In this document: positions 15,417 to 22,513 of the stretch, piece after piece
How positions within the stretch are numbered: position 1 is the first letter of the stretch
How the letters are laid out: every line of letters begins with the position of its first letter
From: a virus
Reading direction: 5' to 3' (one strand)
Length of the DNA stretch: 26,227 nucleotides
IMG/VR virus record: IMGVR_UViG_3300021792_000509
Location: 1-26,227 of that record
Translations under genes and position numbers: made by a program
Notes under the pieces: generated by a model
Databases searched by the model: none
Seen by the model: the letters and a program-made list of their open reading frames with translations, nothing else
Told to the model about the DNA's origin: nothing

Positions 15417-15671
15417 CTCTAACTCCAATTTAACATCCACCGATATCATTTGCGGTGATGATGGTGACTGCACCACAATATCGCCATTGCTATTCACTCC
15501 CACCAGCTTTGACATCATTTCCGCCGGCACCAAAAAAGCCTCTACACGCCCATGCTTAACAATAGCCAGTGGGTCAGCGCATTCAACGGCCATGGTGATG
15601 GTTTCTTGGTCCACCTGCCCCAGCGTAATACGCTGGGCGGTTTCAATATCGTTGATCAGCATATGAGCCAT
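15405..15671 (-). CDS. Small protein with Phd/YefM-like central segment, 88 aa
   Basis: I choose the ATG at 15669-15671 because AGGAG lies 6-7 nt upstream. Longer in-frame versions would overlap the preceding gene. Residues 31-56 (CADPLAIVKHGRVEAFLVPA) resemble the 'preventing host death' antitoxin core, where a G-R-x-x-A-x-L-V-x-A pattern is typical. No toxin gene is adjacent; the upstream genes are rha and a zinc-finger protein. It is the last gene of the rha unit, 8 nt after the previous stop. It could be an orphan antitoxin, an anti-toxin decoy, or a coincidental likeness. Confidence 0.6.
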   Translation of the reverse strand: MAHMLINDIETAQRITLGQVDQETITMAVECADPLAIVKHGRVEAFLVPAEMMSKLVGVNSNGDIVVQSPSSPQMISVDVKLELEKAP

Positions 15672-15679
15672 TTTTACTC

Positions 15680-16024
15680 CTACAGCGCTAATGCGCGCTT
15701 TTTGTGTGTGAGGAAGCATTCCCCACGGCCTTTGAATTTCCCTTCGCAGGTGTTGGGCCATGTCTCGCCGCAGAATTCACACGGCTCGATGTTGGCTTTG
15801 ATTTCCTGCATGTTCTGGTGTGCACGTCGGATCAGTGTGGCTAGGCATTCGCTGACATCGTACCCACCGTGGAAGTGACGCACTTCATCCAGTTGCTTAC
15901 GTTCGGTGCTGGATAGCTGCGCCGATACTGTTTTGATATCCATGGCGGCGTACTTTTCCGCTTCGTTTTGACGTTGGCGGCGTTTGCGTAGTGTCGTTTT
16001 GCTTACGGCTTGTTCTTGGCTCAT
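15680..16024 (-). CDS. Small Cys-motif protein coupled to rha, 114 aa
   Basis: The start ATG at 16022-16024 overlaps the rha stop as ATGA, so I use it rather than the longer in-frame version. The N-terminus is Arg/Gln-rich and helical (KTTLRKRRQRQNEAEKYAAM). A middle part with LSSTERKQLDEVRHFHGGYD looks like a ribbon-helix-helix or HTH-type fold. The C-terminus has CEFCG...C...C, four Cys that could bind zinc. It probably binds DNA or a host regulator. I do not recognise a named family. Confidence 0.7.
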   Translation of the reverse strand: MSQEQAVSKTTLRKRRQRQNEAEKYAAMDIKTVSAQLSSTERKQLDEVRHFHGGYDVSECLATLIRRAHQNMQEIKANIEPCEFCGETWPNTCEGKFKGRGECFLTHKKRALAL

Positions 16025-16608
16025 ACGTTGCCCCTGTCGTCTAGTAGGGTTAATCCGGTCATTTGCTTGAGCTGGGAGATGTTGTCTTCCATCCACATGG
16101 GTGGAGTTTGCATGGCGGCAATTTGTTGTTGGTGGTAGCGGACGGTTTGTACTAGGTGTACTACGTTGATCACTGGCACGACAACGGGCTCGTTGATAAA
16201 GCCCATGGAACGGATCATGTTATTTAGCAGGCGGTATTTTTCCGCGTCGGCGATGTCGTTGGATACTTGTTGTGTTGGGTGGACTTTGCGTTCTAGTTCG
16301 TTGAACGCTTCGATGTAGGCTTCTTTGAATTGGGCGGCACGTTTACCAGTGAACCCCATGGCTAGGAATGTGAAGCCATCGCGGGTCACATGGTAAGCCT
16401 TTGTTGGGATAGGTTCACCACCACTTGGATTCTCTCGCATGTAGACCGTCTCCGCAAAATTGCGGAGACGGAATTTCTCTGAGCAATCAAGCGCGGCGAT
16501 TTTACGCAAAACATCGTCGTGACGCTTACCAAATGTTTCAGCAATATCTTTTGAAGTGGTGACAGCAGTACCGTCCACTAGACGGATTTGTGGTGTGTGA
16601 TTAGGCAT
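16021..16608 (-). CDS. rha: Rha-family phage regulatory protein
   Basis: The start is ATG 16606-16608, 6 nt after a perfect AGGAGG. The 195-aa product has the Rha (pRha) signature: SKDIAETFGKRHDDVLRKI near the N-terminus, AYHVTRDGFTFLAMGFTGKRA in the middle, and KEAYIEAFNELE. Rha proteins act in lytic/lysogenic choice, often as antirepressor-like regulators. The gene is preceded by a leader with strong folds and by a putative short antisense RNA (16764-16852). It heads a three-gene unit with the 114-aa and 88-aa genes. Confidence 0.9.
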   Translation of the reverse strand: MPNHTPQIRLVDGTAVTTSKDIAETFGKRHDDVLRKIAALDCSEKFRLRNFAETVYMRENPSGGEPIPTKAYHVTRDGFTFLAMGFTGKRAAQFKEAYIEAFNELERKVHPTQQVSNDIADAEKYRLLNNMIRSMGFINEPVVVPVINVVHLVQTVRYHQQQIAAMQTPPMWMEDNISQLKQMTGLTLLDDRGNV

Positions 16609-16638
16609 AAAATGCCTCCTGTGTATTGGGTGTTTTAA

Positions 16639-16695
16639 CCGCCACACAAGAGACGCCAATCTCATTAGGGTGGCGGGTCGAACGGATTGGCGTTA
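16639..16695 (-). promoter_or_regulatory. Structured rha leader with switchable helices
   Basis: On the minus strand the leader carries AACGCCAATC (16685-16694) and, closer to rha, GATTGGCGT (16653-16661), which are complementary over 9 bp. The second copy also sits in a local hairpin (GAG/CTC closing an ATTGGCGT loop, 16650-16663) nested in an outer stem CCGCCAC/GTGGCGG (16639-16645 with 16670-16676). This lies about 20 nt ahead of the rha Shine-Dalgarno. The same ATTGGCGT occurs as a hairpin loop in the upstream RNA at 16817-16832. Confidence 0.6.
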
Positions 16696-16763
16696 CCGTA
16701 CACAGGGACGGCGGGTGCAAGCACCCTCCGAACGACCCACCATAACAGGTGTATTCAGGACGT

Positions 16764-16852
16764 AAAAAAACACGCATACAAGTAATAGAGGCGTGTCCTA
16801 GTCCTCTGTGTTTAAACGGAACGCCAATTCCGGCACTAGATTTTGCTAGTGC
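16764..16852 (-). ncRNA. Putative C4 / P4-CI-like antisense RNA, about 90 nt
   Basis: A minus-strand promoter (16859-16888) would start RNA near 16852. The RNA begins with hairpin GCACTAG-CAAAAT-CTAGTGC (16833-16852), followed by hairpin CGGAA-TTGGCG-TTCCG (16817-16832). It ends with stem ACACGC/GCGTGT (16791-16796, 16770-16775) and seven T (16764-16770). The second loop is complementary over 9 nt to AACGCCAAT in the rha leader. This order of small RNA, leader target and antirepressor-like gene is that of C4 RNA of P1/P7 and CI RNA of P4. Family membership is inferred from architecture, not shown by a covariance search. Confidence 0.6.
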
Positions 16853-16858
16853 AGGCGA

Positions 16859-16888
16859 AGTATGGCCCCGTGTATGCGTTGTTGTCAA
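16859..16888 (-). promoter_or_regulatory. Candidate sigma70 promoter for the antisense-like RNA and rha
   Basis: Minus-strand TTGACA (16883-16888), an 18-bp spacer and CATACT (16859-16864). The -35 is perfect. The predicted start coincides with the first hairpin of the small RNA. Confidence 0.6.
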
Positions 16889-16911
16889 ATTCATTTATCA
16901 TTACCTTTTTT

Positions 16912-16923
16912 GTGACACGTCAC
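16912..16923. promoter_or_regulatory. 12-bp palindrome GTGACACGTCAC, copy 2
   Basis: This copy lies 29 bp upstream of the zinc-ribbon membrane moron and just behind the leftward promoter of the antisense-like RNA, so a bound protein could affect both. One arm of each central base pair differs from copies 1 and 3, but the palindrome is kept (CACGTG core in place of CATG). Confidence 0.6.
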
Positions 16924-16952
16924 GCCCATTAAATCAGACAAAGGAAAGTCCC

Positions 16953-17717
16953 ATGTCATTAAAGCCTTGCAGAGAGTGCAAACAAGAAGTTTCAAACAAA
17001 GCTAAAACCTGTCCACACTGCGGAGTTAAGAACCCCGCTTCCAGTTTTATGCGTAGGCTCCTAAGGCTCCTATTAATAATCTTTGGTATCTTTTTTGTTC
17101 TAGGTCTTATCGGTGCCATCGTGGGTGAACCACCAGAAAAAACCACAACCGGAGACTCTACTCCTGCAACAGAAGCCGAAGCTCCCGATCCAGTACAAAA
17201 AGCTACGTCCAACAAACCAGCCCAAGTTGAGACCATCAGTTCTACCCAAACCACTCCGAAGGAAGTTCCTTTTTCTGAGCGACCACTCATTAACGCAGAA
17301 GAGCGTGATCAGCTGATCATCGATATGAGTAACTTCTACTTTGAAAGCGCCGCTGATTTACTTTCTCATTACTCTTCTTACAAAAACCGAGATCGCTCTG
17401 TATTTATCCTCTGGCATAACAATGAATGGCTTCCATCCGTCAAAGCCCAAGAAGAGCATTTCGAGTCAATTATCAGCACTTACCAGATTGGAGTTACCAA
17501 TCAGGACTTCTTTCCTATTCGAGGAGCCATTGGTAACCTCAGCCATATTTCTTTGCTCTTAATGCAATCCATTCGAGACAACAATCCCGACGCCCTAGAA
17601 ACTGCCAGAATGCATCTTAGAAATGGCATGACCGGCGTTGGTAAAACCATAGAATCTCTGAAGTTGCAGCAGCACATAACCATCCCTGACGCTATCCAAC
17701 AGCAAGCGAACAACTAA
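16953..17717 (+). CDS. Moron: zinc-ribbon plus single membrane span, 254 aa, function unknown
   Basis: I start at ATG 16953-16955, 9 nt after AAGGA; a longer in-frame version would read through the regulatory region. Residues 6-23 are a zinc ribbon (CREC...CPHC, Cys6, Cys9, Cys20, Cys23). A hydrophobic span follows at about residues 36-57, flanked by Arg, then a Thr/Pro/Glu-rich linker (60-105) and a helical C-terminal domain with FYFESAADLLSHYSSY and RDNNPDALETARMHLRNGM. The cytoplasmic zinc ribbon next to one span, with an outer domain, is common in unknown bacterial envelope proteins. It is a candidate lysogenic conversion gene. It ends convergently on ogr with a 4-nt overlap. Confidence 0.78.
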   Translation: MSLKPCRECKQEVSNKAKTCPHCGVKNPASSFMRRLLRLLLIIFGIFFVLGLIGAIVGEPPEKTTTGDSTPATEAEAPDPVQKATSNKPAQVETISSTQTTPKEVPFSERPLINAEERDQLIIDMSNFYFESAADLLSHYSSYKNRDRSVFILWHNNEWLPSVKAQEEHFESIISTYQIGVTNQDFFPIRGAIGNLSHISLLLMQSIRDNNPDALETARMHLRNGMTGVGKTIESLKLQQHITIPDAIQQQANN

Positions 17718-17965
17718 ACCAACTTCATTTGCTTTTCTTTCTGTTCCACCAGTGCGCGGGCCATTTCCAGTACGCCCGCCTGCGGTGGGTTTAGGTAGTG
17801 GCTAAAGCCTGCGCGCACGACGAATGTTGCACCGCAGTGCTGGACGTTGGTGCAGCGGCAATACAAGTCTTTGGCGTAGATACCTGGGACGCCTTCGGCT
17901 ACGTCATTGCTATTGGAAATCACCGCTTTGCTATTGCAATGCGGGCATTCGATGCGAAAAGCCAT
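17714..17965 (-). CDS. ogr: Late gene activator, Ogr/Delta-like zinc finger
   Basis: The ATG at 17963-17965 gives 83 aa beginning MAFRIECPHC. Cys7, Cys10, Cys38 and Cys44 fit the Ogr/Delta finger, and YCRCTNVQHCGATFVV is close to the family core in which Cys pairs precede G/S-A-T-F. The last pair is spaced by five residues rather than the four seen in P2 Ogr, and an additional Cys36 is present. Ogr binds upstream of late promoters and contacts the RNA polymerase alpha subunit. It overlaps the 3' end of gpA by 35 nt, so it is expressed with the early operon. Confidence 0.88.
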   Translation of the reverse strand: MAFRIECPHCNSKAVISNSNDVAEGVPGIYAKDLYCRCTNVQHCGATFVVRAGFSHYLNPPQAGVLEMARALVEQKEKQMKLV

Positions 17966-19784
17966 TTGCCACCTCCGGTAAAACATCTGGGTTTAAGGCG
18001 TGGGCGGCAAACGCCCTTAACCTGTCCTCCGGTACCCCGCTGTATTGCGGTTTTACCGGTTTGGGTTTCTCGAAATCACAACGGATTTGCGAGTCCGTAC
18101 AGTTATTGACACGAGTCCAAGAAGAGCCGGCTTCGCCGCTCTTTAAAAGATCAGACCCTTTGCGTTGCACAGTCCATTCATACAGGCGCGTTGTCACCAC
18201 ATCGATAAGCGTTTGCACACCTTTGATCGACTTGGTGATTTCACCGTATTGGTTTTCTTCGTTTTCAACGTAGTGAGTTTTTAGGGTTTGATTACGGCCA
18301 GCGAATGGACCACCCATCAGGTTCATGAATTGCTTCCAGTCAGCACGGTTGGCAGCGTGGTAAATGTCGATACAACTAGCCGGCGCGTTGTCGATCTTTA
18401 GGCGGCGCAGTTCACGCCAAACAGTCACAGATACACCACCGACAAATTGAAATTGGCGGATGCGGTGACGACGCGCCCAAGCGGTGATTCGCTCAGCGGC
18501 TTCTTTGCCGCTTTTGTTGGTTTCGATATCGCCATCGATGTATTCGCCGTCTACGTTTTTGGCAATGTATTTAGCGATGTAGCCGACTGCTGAGCCTTTG
18601 CTTTTGTCGATATCTTCAATGGTGATGCGGTATTCTGCAGCGCCCTTTTCGTCTCGATCTTCACGCATAAAGTATTCTGTAAAGGCACCAACCATGGCAT
18701 CACGTTGATCAGGATTGATAAACAGCAAAAGGTGCCAGTGTGGCGTGCCGTCATGGTGAGGCTCTACCGCTCTCATTCCATAAAATAAGATGCCATGACG
18801 TTTGCAGTAGGAACGGAACTGGGCGAAAGTCTTGACCATATAGGCATTGGCATCACGAACACTTGGACAACCAGCATCTAAGAACTTGCCGTTGTTCTGG
18901 CCAGATGAGTGAACAGGGTGATACTTTGACGGGCAGGTTGCTGTTAGAAATACGGCGACATGCCCCATTTCGTCAGATAGCTCTTCGCATCCACGAAGGC
19001 GCACCATTAATTCATTACGACGGTTTACAGGATTAGAGACGCCTTTGTCTGATAGCTCAGCCAGTGTAAAGCTTTGATCTAAATCGTTGACGGCTTCCAT
19101 GCTCTCTAAAAAGGCGCGGTTGTCGTCACGTTGTTTGCGAAACTTATTAAGGGACCAATACGAAACATAAGGCGAGGCTTTGCGATGCACTTCACCACAT
19201 TCGCGTAGGATGTTTTCTACGACAGTCCACTGCTTCTTTGCAAGACGAATCCACCACTCTGGTGTGATCATGCGCGCGGCCATGCCAACTATGCGCTCTG
19301 GATCGTCTTCGCCGTCAAAGACATAGCCCAGTTCGCGCAGCTCAATGCATACGAACTCACGGGCTTTTTCTTCGCCTAGCTCTAGCGAGATTTCCATTAG
19401 ATCAATCTCAAAGCGGTGGCTTTTGCCTTCTGCCCAGCTTGCTAGCTCTTCTCCGTCTAAGCTGGTGATTAGCTTGTCACAGAAGTGCATGCGCTTAACC
19501 ACTGAACGCAACCAATCCATTGCCGCCGCTTGGTTCATGCGCTTGGCGATACGATCAGCATTTGCTTTGACGGTTGGACGCATGAAAGAGATTTTCGCCA
19601 GCAACTGGTAACGCTCAATATGATTACGCAACCAGCCATTGGTTTTAACGTAGCCCATTGAATTGTCCAGCTCGTCCAGCTTGCCGCGCAACCATTTGGC
19701 ATCGTCTACATAGACGGTTTCCAATAGCTCATCACGCCATTCAATACACTGCGCAGTTGGCGTGTTGATCAGATCAAGCTGCAT
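17931..19784 (-). CDS. A: Replication initiator gpA, rolling-circle HUH endonuclease
   Basis: The 617-aa protein matches the phage replication gene A family. Motif 1 is FLTATCPSKYHP (279-290). The metal-binding HUH motif is PHWHLLLF, with His349 and His351. The nucleophile motif is GYIAKYIAKN, with two tyrosines, Tyr402 and Tyr406, as in P2 gpA, which nicks and rejoins DNA in cis. The N-terminal 250 residues are helical and the C-terminal part after the catalytic domain is less conserved. The P2 origin lies inside gene A; an equivalent cannot be picked by eye here. It overlaps its upstream neighbour by 11 nt. Confidence 0.95.
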   Translation of the reverse strand: MQLDLINTPTAQCIEWRDELLETVYVDDAKWLRGKLDELDNSMGYVKTNGWLRNHIERYQLLAKISFMRPTVKANADRIAKRMNQAAAMDWLRSVVKRMHFCDKLITSLDGEELASWAEGKSHRFEIDLMEISLELGEEKAREFVCIELRELGYVFDGEDDPERIVGMAARMITPEWWIRLAKKQWTVVENILRECGEVHRKASPYVSYWSLNKFRKQRDDNRAFLESMEAVNDLDQSFTLAELSDKGVSNPVNRRNELMVRLRGCEELSDEMGHVAVFLTATCPSKYHPVHSSGQNNGKFLDAGCPSVRDANAYMVKTFAQFRSYCKRHGILFYGMRAVEPHHDGTPHWHLLLFINPDQRDAMVGAFTEYFMREDRDEKGAAEYRITIEDIDKSKGSAVGYIAKYIAKNVDGEYIDGDIETNKSGKEAAERITAWARRHRIRQFQFVGGVSVTVWRELRRLKIDNAPASCIDIYHAANRADWKQFMNLMGGPFAGRNQTLKTHYVENEENQYGEITKSIKGVQTLIDVVTTRLYEWTVQRKGSDLLKSGEAGSSWTRVNNCTDSQIRCDFEKPKPVKPQYSGVPEDRLRAFAAHALNPDVLPEVANGFSHRMPALQ

Positions 19785-20325
19785 ATTCTACGCCTTCCAT
19801 TTGAGCCACGTTGAAGCACGTTGATTGGTACGCAGAATGCCCAGCGAACAAGCCCGCTAGGTTCTTAAGCACGTCCAGCTTTTCCATGAGTCGTTTCGCC
19901 GCCACACTGCTGGCCCACGACTGGGTAAGATACGGCCCCACCACATCCGCCATGCTGCCTTGGTCGATCAGCATGAATTGGTTTAATCGCACTTCCACCG
20001 CCGCACTCACCATTTCATGCAGCATTTCCAGTTCGTAAGCGCACAACTCAACATTCAGCTGTGCGCCTAGATCAAACGCATAACCGCCCTTTCTTACTTT
20101 GTCAGTACGAAATGAGCGGCGCGCTTCAATCTTTTCTAGGGTAAACAGCGGATTCCAAACGGTTAAGAAGTGGAAGCCCACTTGTAAACCACGGTCGATT
20201 TCATGGCAGGTGTACATTTTCATCCAATGTTTTGCGATGGCTTTGCAGATGTTTATTTCAGCAGCCTCAAACGTGAACAGAATGGCCTGTGGCTGCTTTA
20301 ATTGAGTTGTTGGATTGCTGGACAT
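19774..20325 (-). CDS. Hypothetical early protein, 183 aa
   Basis: This is an unrecognised soluble protein just upstream of gpA. Visible sequence includes FTFEAAEINICKAIAKHWMK near the start, a basic patch (RRSFRTDKVRKGG) and a helical C-terminal half. GGAG lies 7 nt before the ATG at 20323-20325. It overlaps gpA by 11 nt and the upstream 69-aa gene by 59 nt, an unusually long same-strand overlap. Position suggests a role with replication, but nothing in the sequence shows which. Confidence 0.75.
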   Translation of the reverse strand: MSSNPTTQLKQPQAILFTFEAAEINICKAIAKHWMKMYTCHEIDRGLQVGFHFLTVWNPLFTLEKIEARRSFRTDKVRKGGYAFDLGAQLNVELCAYELEMLHEMVSAAVEVRLNQFMLIDQGSMADVVGPYLTQSWASSVAAKRLMEKLDVLKNLAGLFAGHSAYQSTCFNVAQMEGVEYAA

Positions 20326-20476
20326 AACGCGCTCCGTGTGTGGCTTTGTGTTCTGCGATGTAGTGTTCCGTTAGGTATTTGGCGATGGCTAACGGTGGTC
20401 GGTGCGCGATGAAGGCCGCAAGTTGGAGGCGGCTTTCATCAAGCGCTGTTTGCTCAGAATGGGATTTGCACATCAT
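20267..20476 (-). CDS. Hypothetical small early protein, 69 aa
   Basis: I start at the first of two adjacent ATGs (20474-20476), preceded by GGAG at 4 nt spacing. A longer in-frame version to 20497 has no ribosome site. The product is helical and His/Ala-rich (AAFIAHRPPLAIAKYLTEHY). It overlaps the gene before it by 23 nt and the gene after it by 59 nt in other frames. No family is recognised. Confidence 0.6.
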   Translation of the reverse strand: MMCKSHSEQTALDESRLQLAAFIAHRPPLAIAKYLTEHYIAEHKATHGARYVQQSNNSIKAATGHSVHV

Positions 20477-20753
20477 CAATCTCCATCGAATCGCCATCCG
20501 AGCTGGCCTGCAGTCTTGCTGCCTCCCAAGCTTTATGGCTCTCTACGATCTCCCGACCTTCACTCTTAGAAATGACAAAAGCAGACTGGCAATCAGGGCA
20601 ACGCTGCATTTCGTCTCGCACATCTGCCCAAACAATCATTTCGCGAAGCGGACCAGACCAGTCGCAACTCATGCACTGCATGGGCTTGCTTAATTCTTTT
20701 TGCACCTCTTCAAAGGCCATGATTTCTTGGTCGCGGTTTGGGCTTAGTGACAT
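20454..20753 (-). CDS. Small zinc-ribbon early protein, 99 aa
   Basis: CMSCDWSG (residues 27-30) and CPDC (about 52-55) form two CxxC knuckles typical of a zinc ribbon. The C-terminus is helical and acidic (SSDGDSMEIDDVQIPF). GAGGTG precedes the ATG at 20751-20753, which overlaps the stop region of the upstream gene by 10 nt. It is similar in outline to small zinc-finger proteins of phage replication operons. The function is unknown. Confidence 0.72.
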   Translation of the reverse strand: MSLSPNRDQEIMAFEEVQKELSKPMQCMSCDWSGPLREMIVWADVRDEMQRCPDCQSAFVISKSEGREIVESHKAWEAARLQASSDGDSMEIDDVQIPF

Positions 20754-20989
20754 AGCACACCTCGCTCGCTTTCTAGATGAAGAACACGCGATTGCAGCTC
20801 TTTGATTCGCTTTTCATGGCTTCCTAGCTGCCAACTCGTTTTGCGTATTTCGGCATCGTGCTTTGCTAGTTGCTTTGCGAAAGCACCACTTACGATTTCA
20901 ACAGCGGTTTCCGCAACGCCACGGTACATAGGATCAAGCCCCGACAAATACGCTTCCAACTCTTCTATTTTTTGGACGGCCTCTTTCAT
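20744..20989 (-). CDS. Hypothetical coiled-coil early protein, 81 aa
   Basis: This is an unrecognised, mostly helical protein. An N-terminal segment (MKEAVQKIEELEAYLSGLD) is followed by a helix and a C-terminal heptad region (KRIKELQSRVLHLESERG) suggesting a coiled coil. It begins 2 nt after the CII-like gene stop and overlaps the next gene by 10 nt, so it is clearly part of the early operon. No catalytic residues are seen. Confidence 0.65.
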   Translation of the reverse strand: MKEAVQKIEELEAYLSGLDPMYRGVAETAVEIVSGAFAKQLAKHDAEIRKTSWQLGSHEKRIKELQSRVLHLESERGVLCH

Positions 20990-20991
20990 GG

Positions 20992-21444
20992 TTAGCCCTC
21001 CGACTGGTGCAAATACAAAACCGGCTTGGTAGCCAATACCGCCCCGCGCAATGTTTCCAGTGACGCAATCGCTTCACTGATCTCGCGCAGTAGTCCTGCT
21101 TTTTCGCGTTCGGTTAGGCGCCCATCTGCCAAAGCGGCTTGCACGGCTCCAACAACATCGCCGTTTTCTTTCGCTGCATTTAGTGCGCACTCGATAATTC
21201 CAGCAGGCTTATCTTGGTTAGCATGCGCATCGAGCATGCCTTTCATGGCAACCGCTAACGAATGGTTGCCAGTCAGCAGTTGAATAGAAAATGCTTCACG
21301 CACGGACATGCGGTGAAAGTCTGCATTTGGGTTAGCCTTATTGATCAGCGTTTGGTGTGACATCCCGAGACGGTCGGCGATCTCTTTTGGTGTCATACCT
21401 GAGTTGTGAACAATGTCGTGCGTTGCTTGGTCTAGTTGATCCAT
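20992..21444 (-). CDS. cII: CII-like phage regulatory protein (Phage_CP76 family)
   Basis: This 150-aa protein has an N-terminal helix-turn-helix (MTPKEIADRLGMSHQTLINK) and the helical C-terminal part with VREAFSIQLLTGNHSLAVAM and LTEREKAGLLREISEAI that marks the Phage_CP76/CII group of 186- and K139-like phages. In 186, CII helps establish lysogeny by activating a promoter for the repressor. Second gene of the early operon, after the Cro-like gene. DNA target not identifiable by eye. Confidence 0.88.
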   Translation of the reverse strand: MDQLDQATHDIVHNSGMTPKEIADRLGMSHQTLINKANPNADFHRMSVREAFSIQLLTGNHSLAVAMKGMLDAHANQDKPAGIIECALNAAKENGDVVGAVQAALADGRLTEREKAGLLREISEAIASLETLRGAVLATKPVLYLHQSEG

Positions 21445-21470
21445 GTTTATTGCTCCCCGCTAAAACTTGG

Positions 21471-21683
21471 TTATGCCGCCACAACGGCGGTATTTTTTTG
21501 ATATAGCGATTCGTCGTATTTAAGCTGCCCTTTTGGATCCGTCTCTGTTAGTCGCTCCAATTTCAGCGCGTGCTTTTCTGGGATTACATCGCCCCATCCG
21601 CACACACACGAACGCGCAATTTTCAGCGCCTTTGCAACTGCAGACTGAGTTCCGAAGTGATCTACAACCTTTTCTTTGTACAT
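21471..21683 (-). CDS. cro: Cro-like repressor (P22 Cro fold)
   Basis: The 70-aa protein reads MYKEKVVDHFGTQSAVAKAL, then a recognition helix region (ARSCVCGWGDVIPEKHALKL) and a tail with GQLKYDESLYQKN, the layout of P22-type Cro proteins. It is divergent to cI across a 128-bp operator region, as expected of the lytic switch partner. The start is ATG 21681-21683. It is the first gene of the leftward early operon whose promoter (21739-21767) overlaps CI-type operator sequence. Confidence 0.87.
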   Translation of the reverse strand: MYKEKVVDHFGTQSAVAKALKIARSCVCGWGDVIPEKHALKLERLTETDPKGQLKYDESLYQKNTAVVAA

Positions 21684-21723
21684 TTCTTCAACCTCTCACT
21701 GTGTGTTCTGTTTTGTTTTGTGC

Positions 21724-21753
21724 TGTTCTGTAAATCGAACACTAATTGTTCGA
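21724..21753. promoter_or_regulatory. CI/Cro operator region
   Basis: TGTTC-N8-GAACA occurs at 21724-21741 (spacer TGTAAATC). It is overlapped by another dyad, TCGAACA-N5-TGTTCGA, at 21735-21753, and a further TCGAACA half-site is at 21796-21802 beside the cI ribosome site. The 18-bp version recurs, inverted and with one change, at 22540-22557. Confidence 0.65.
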
Positions 21754-21767
21754 GATTTGGATGTCAA
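21739..21767 (-). promoter_or_regulatory. Leftward early promoter (cro-cII-A operon)
   Basis: On the minus strand, perfect TTGACA (21762-21767), a 17-bp spacer and TAGTGT (21739-21744). The spacer and -10 are covered by the operator dyads, so repressor binding would block polymerase. Confidence 0.65.
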
Positions 21768-21775
21768 CTTATTCC

Positions 21776-21781
21776 TATAAT
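21776..21781 (+). promoter_or_regulatory. -10 element of the cI promoter
   Basis: Perfect TATAAT ends 30 nt before the cI ATG. There is no good -35 at 17 bp; the operator dyad lies just upstream, so the promoter may need activation by bound CI. A TCGAACA half-site lies in the 5' untranslated region. Confidence 0.55.
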
Positions 21782-21811
21782 TAATGTTTCATTAGTCGAA
21801 CAGGTGAGACC

Positions 21812-22468
21812 ATGACTACAGGCGAACTAATACGCACAATGCGCACAAAGCAGGGCTTGTCCATTCGAGGACTGTGCAGATTATTAGACGGTATATCGCC
21901 TTCTACCGTGGCATCTTGGGAGCAAGACAAAACCACGCCGAACGGCAAAAACTTAGACAAGTTAGCCAAGATATTTAAAACCACTACCACGCTTCTACTG
22001 ACAGGAAAGGACTATACCGCTAACACACCTATCACTAGCAACGTCACTCATGCACCAGCCCAATACAACACAAAGTCACTACCCGTTTTAAGTCACGTTC
22101 AAGCGGGAGGATGGACTGAAGCCCTTGATTACACTACGTTAGGTGAAGACATTGAATGGGAAGATGCACCAAGCAGCGCCAGCGATAACGCCTTTTGGTT
22201 GCGCGTTGTGGGCGATAGCATGACCTCACCACACGGCACCAGCATTACCGAAGGCACATTAATTTTAGTAGACCCCGAAATACCAGCCGAGAACGGCAAG
22301 CTGGTCGTGGCAAAGCTAGAAGGCACCGACGAAGCCACATTCAAAAAGCTGGTAATCGATGCTGGCATGAAGTTTTTAAAACCTCTAAACCCTATATATC
22401 CCGCTATACCGATCAATGGTAATTGCGAAATTGTAGGTGTTGTCAAAGAAGCAAAAGTGAAATTCTAA
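21812..22468 (+). CDS. cI: Phage repressor CI, LexA-like (HTH + S24 peptidase)
   Basis: The 218-aa protein has an N-terminal HTH (residues 5-55, LSIRGLCRLLDGISPSTVAS) and a LexA/UmuD-type S24 domain. The self-cleavage site is the Ala98-Gly99 bond (HVQAGGW). Ser136 (GDSM) and Lys178 (ATFKKL) are the catalytic pair. RecA-stimulated cleavage should make the prophage SOS-inducible, unlike P2 itself. AGGTGA precedes the ATG. It is divergent from cro and flanked on both sides by matching operators. Confidence 0.94.
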   Translation: MTTGELIRTMRTKQGLSIRGLCRLLDGISPSTVASWEQDKTTPNGKNLDKLAKIFKTTTTLLLTGKDYTANTPITSNVTHAPAQYNTKSLPVLSHVQAGGWTEALDYTTLGEDIEWEDAPSSASDNAFWLRVVGDSMTSPHGTSITEGTLILVDPEIPAENGKLVVAKLEGTDEATFKKLVIDAGMKFLKPLNPIYPAIPINGNCEIVGVVKEAKVKF

Positions 22469-22513
22469 CCTTCCCCTTTTCTCTCCCGCTGTTTTAAAAA
22501 TAGAACAAAAAAT

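Noticed and set aside
16749-16952. N-terminal extension of the zinc-ribbon moron to 16749
   Set aside because: It would translate through the antisense RNA and promoter region; AAGGA and the zinc ribbon start support 16953.
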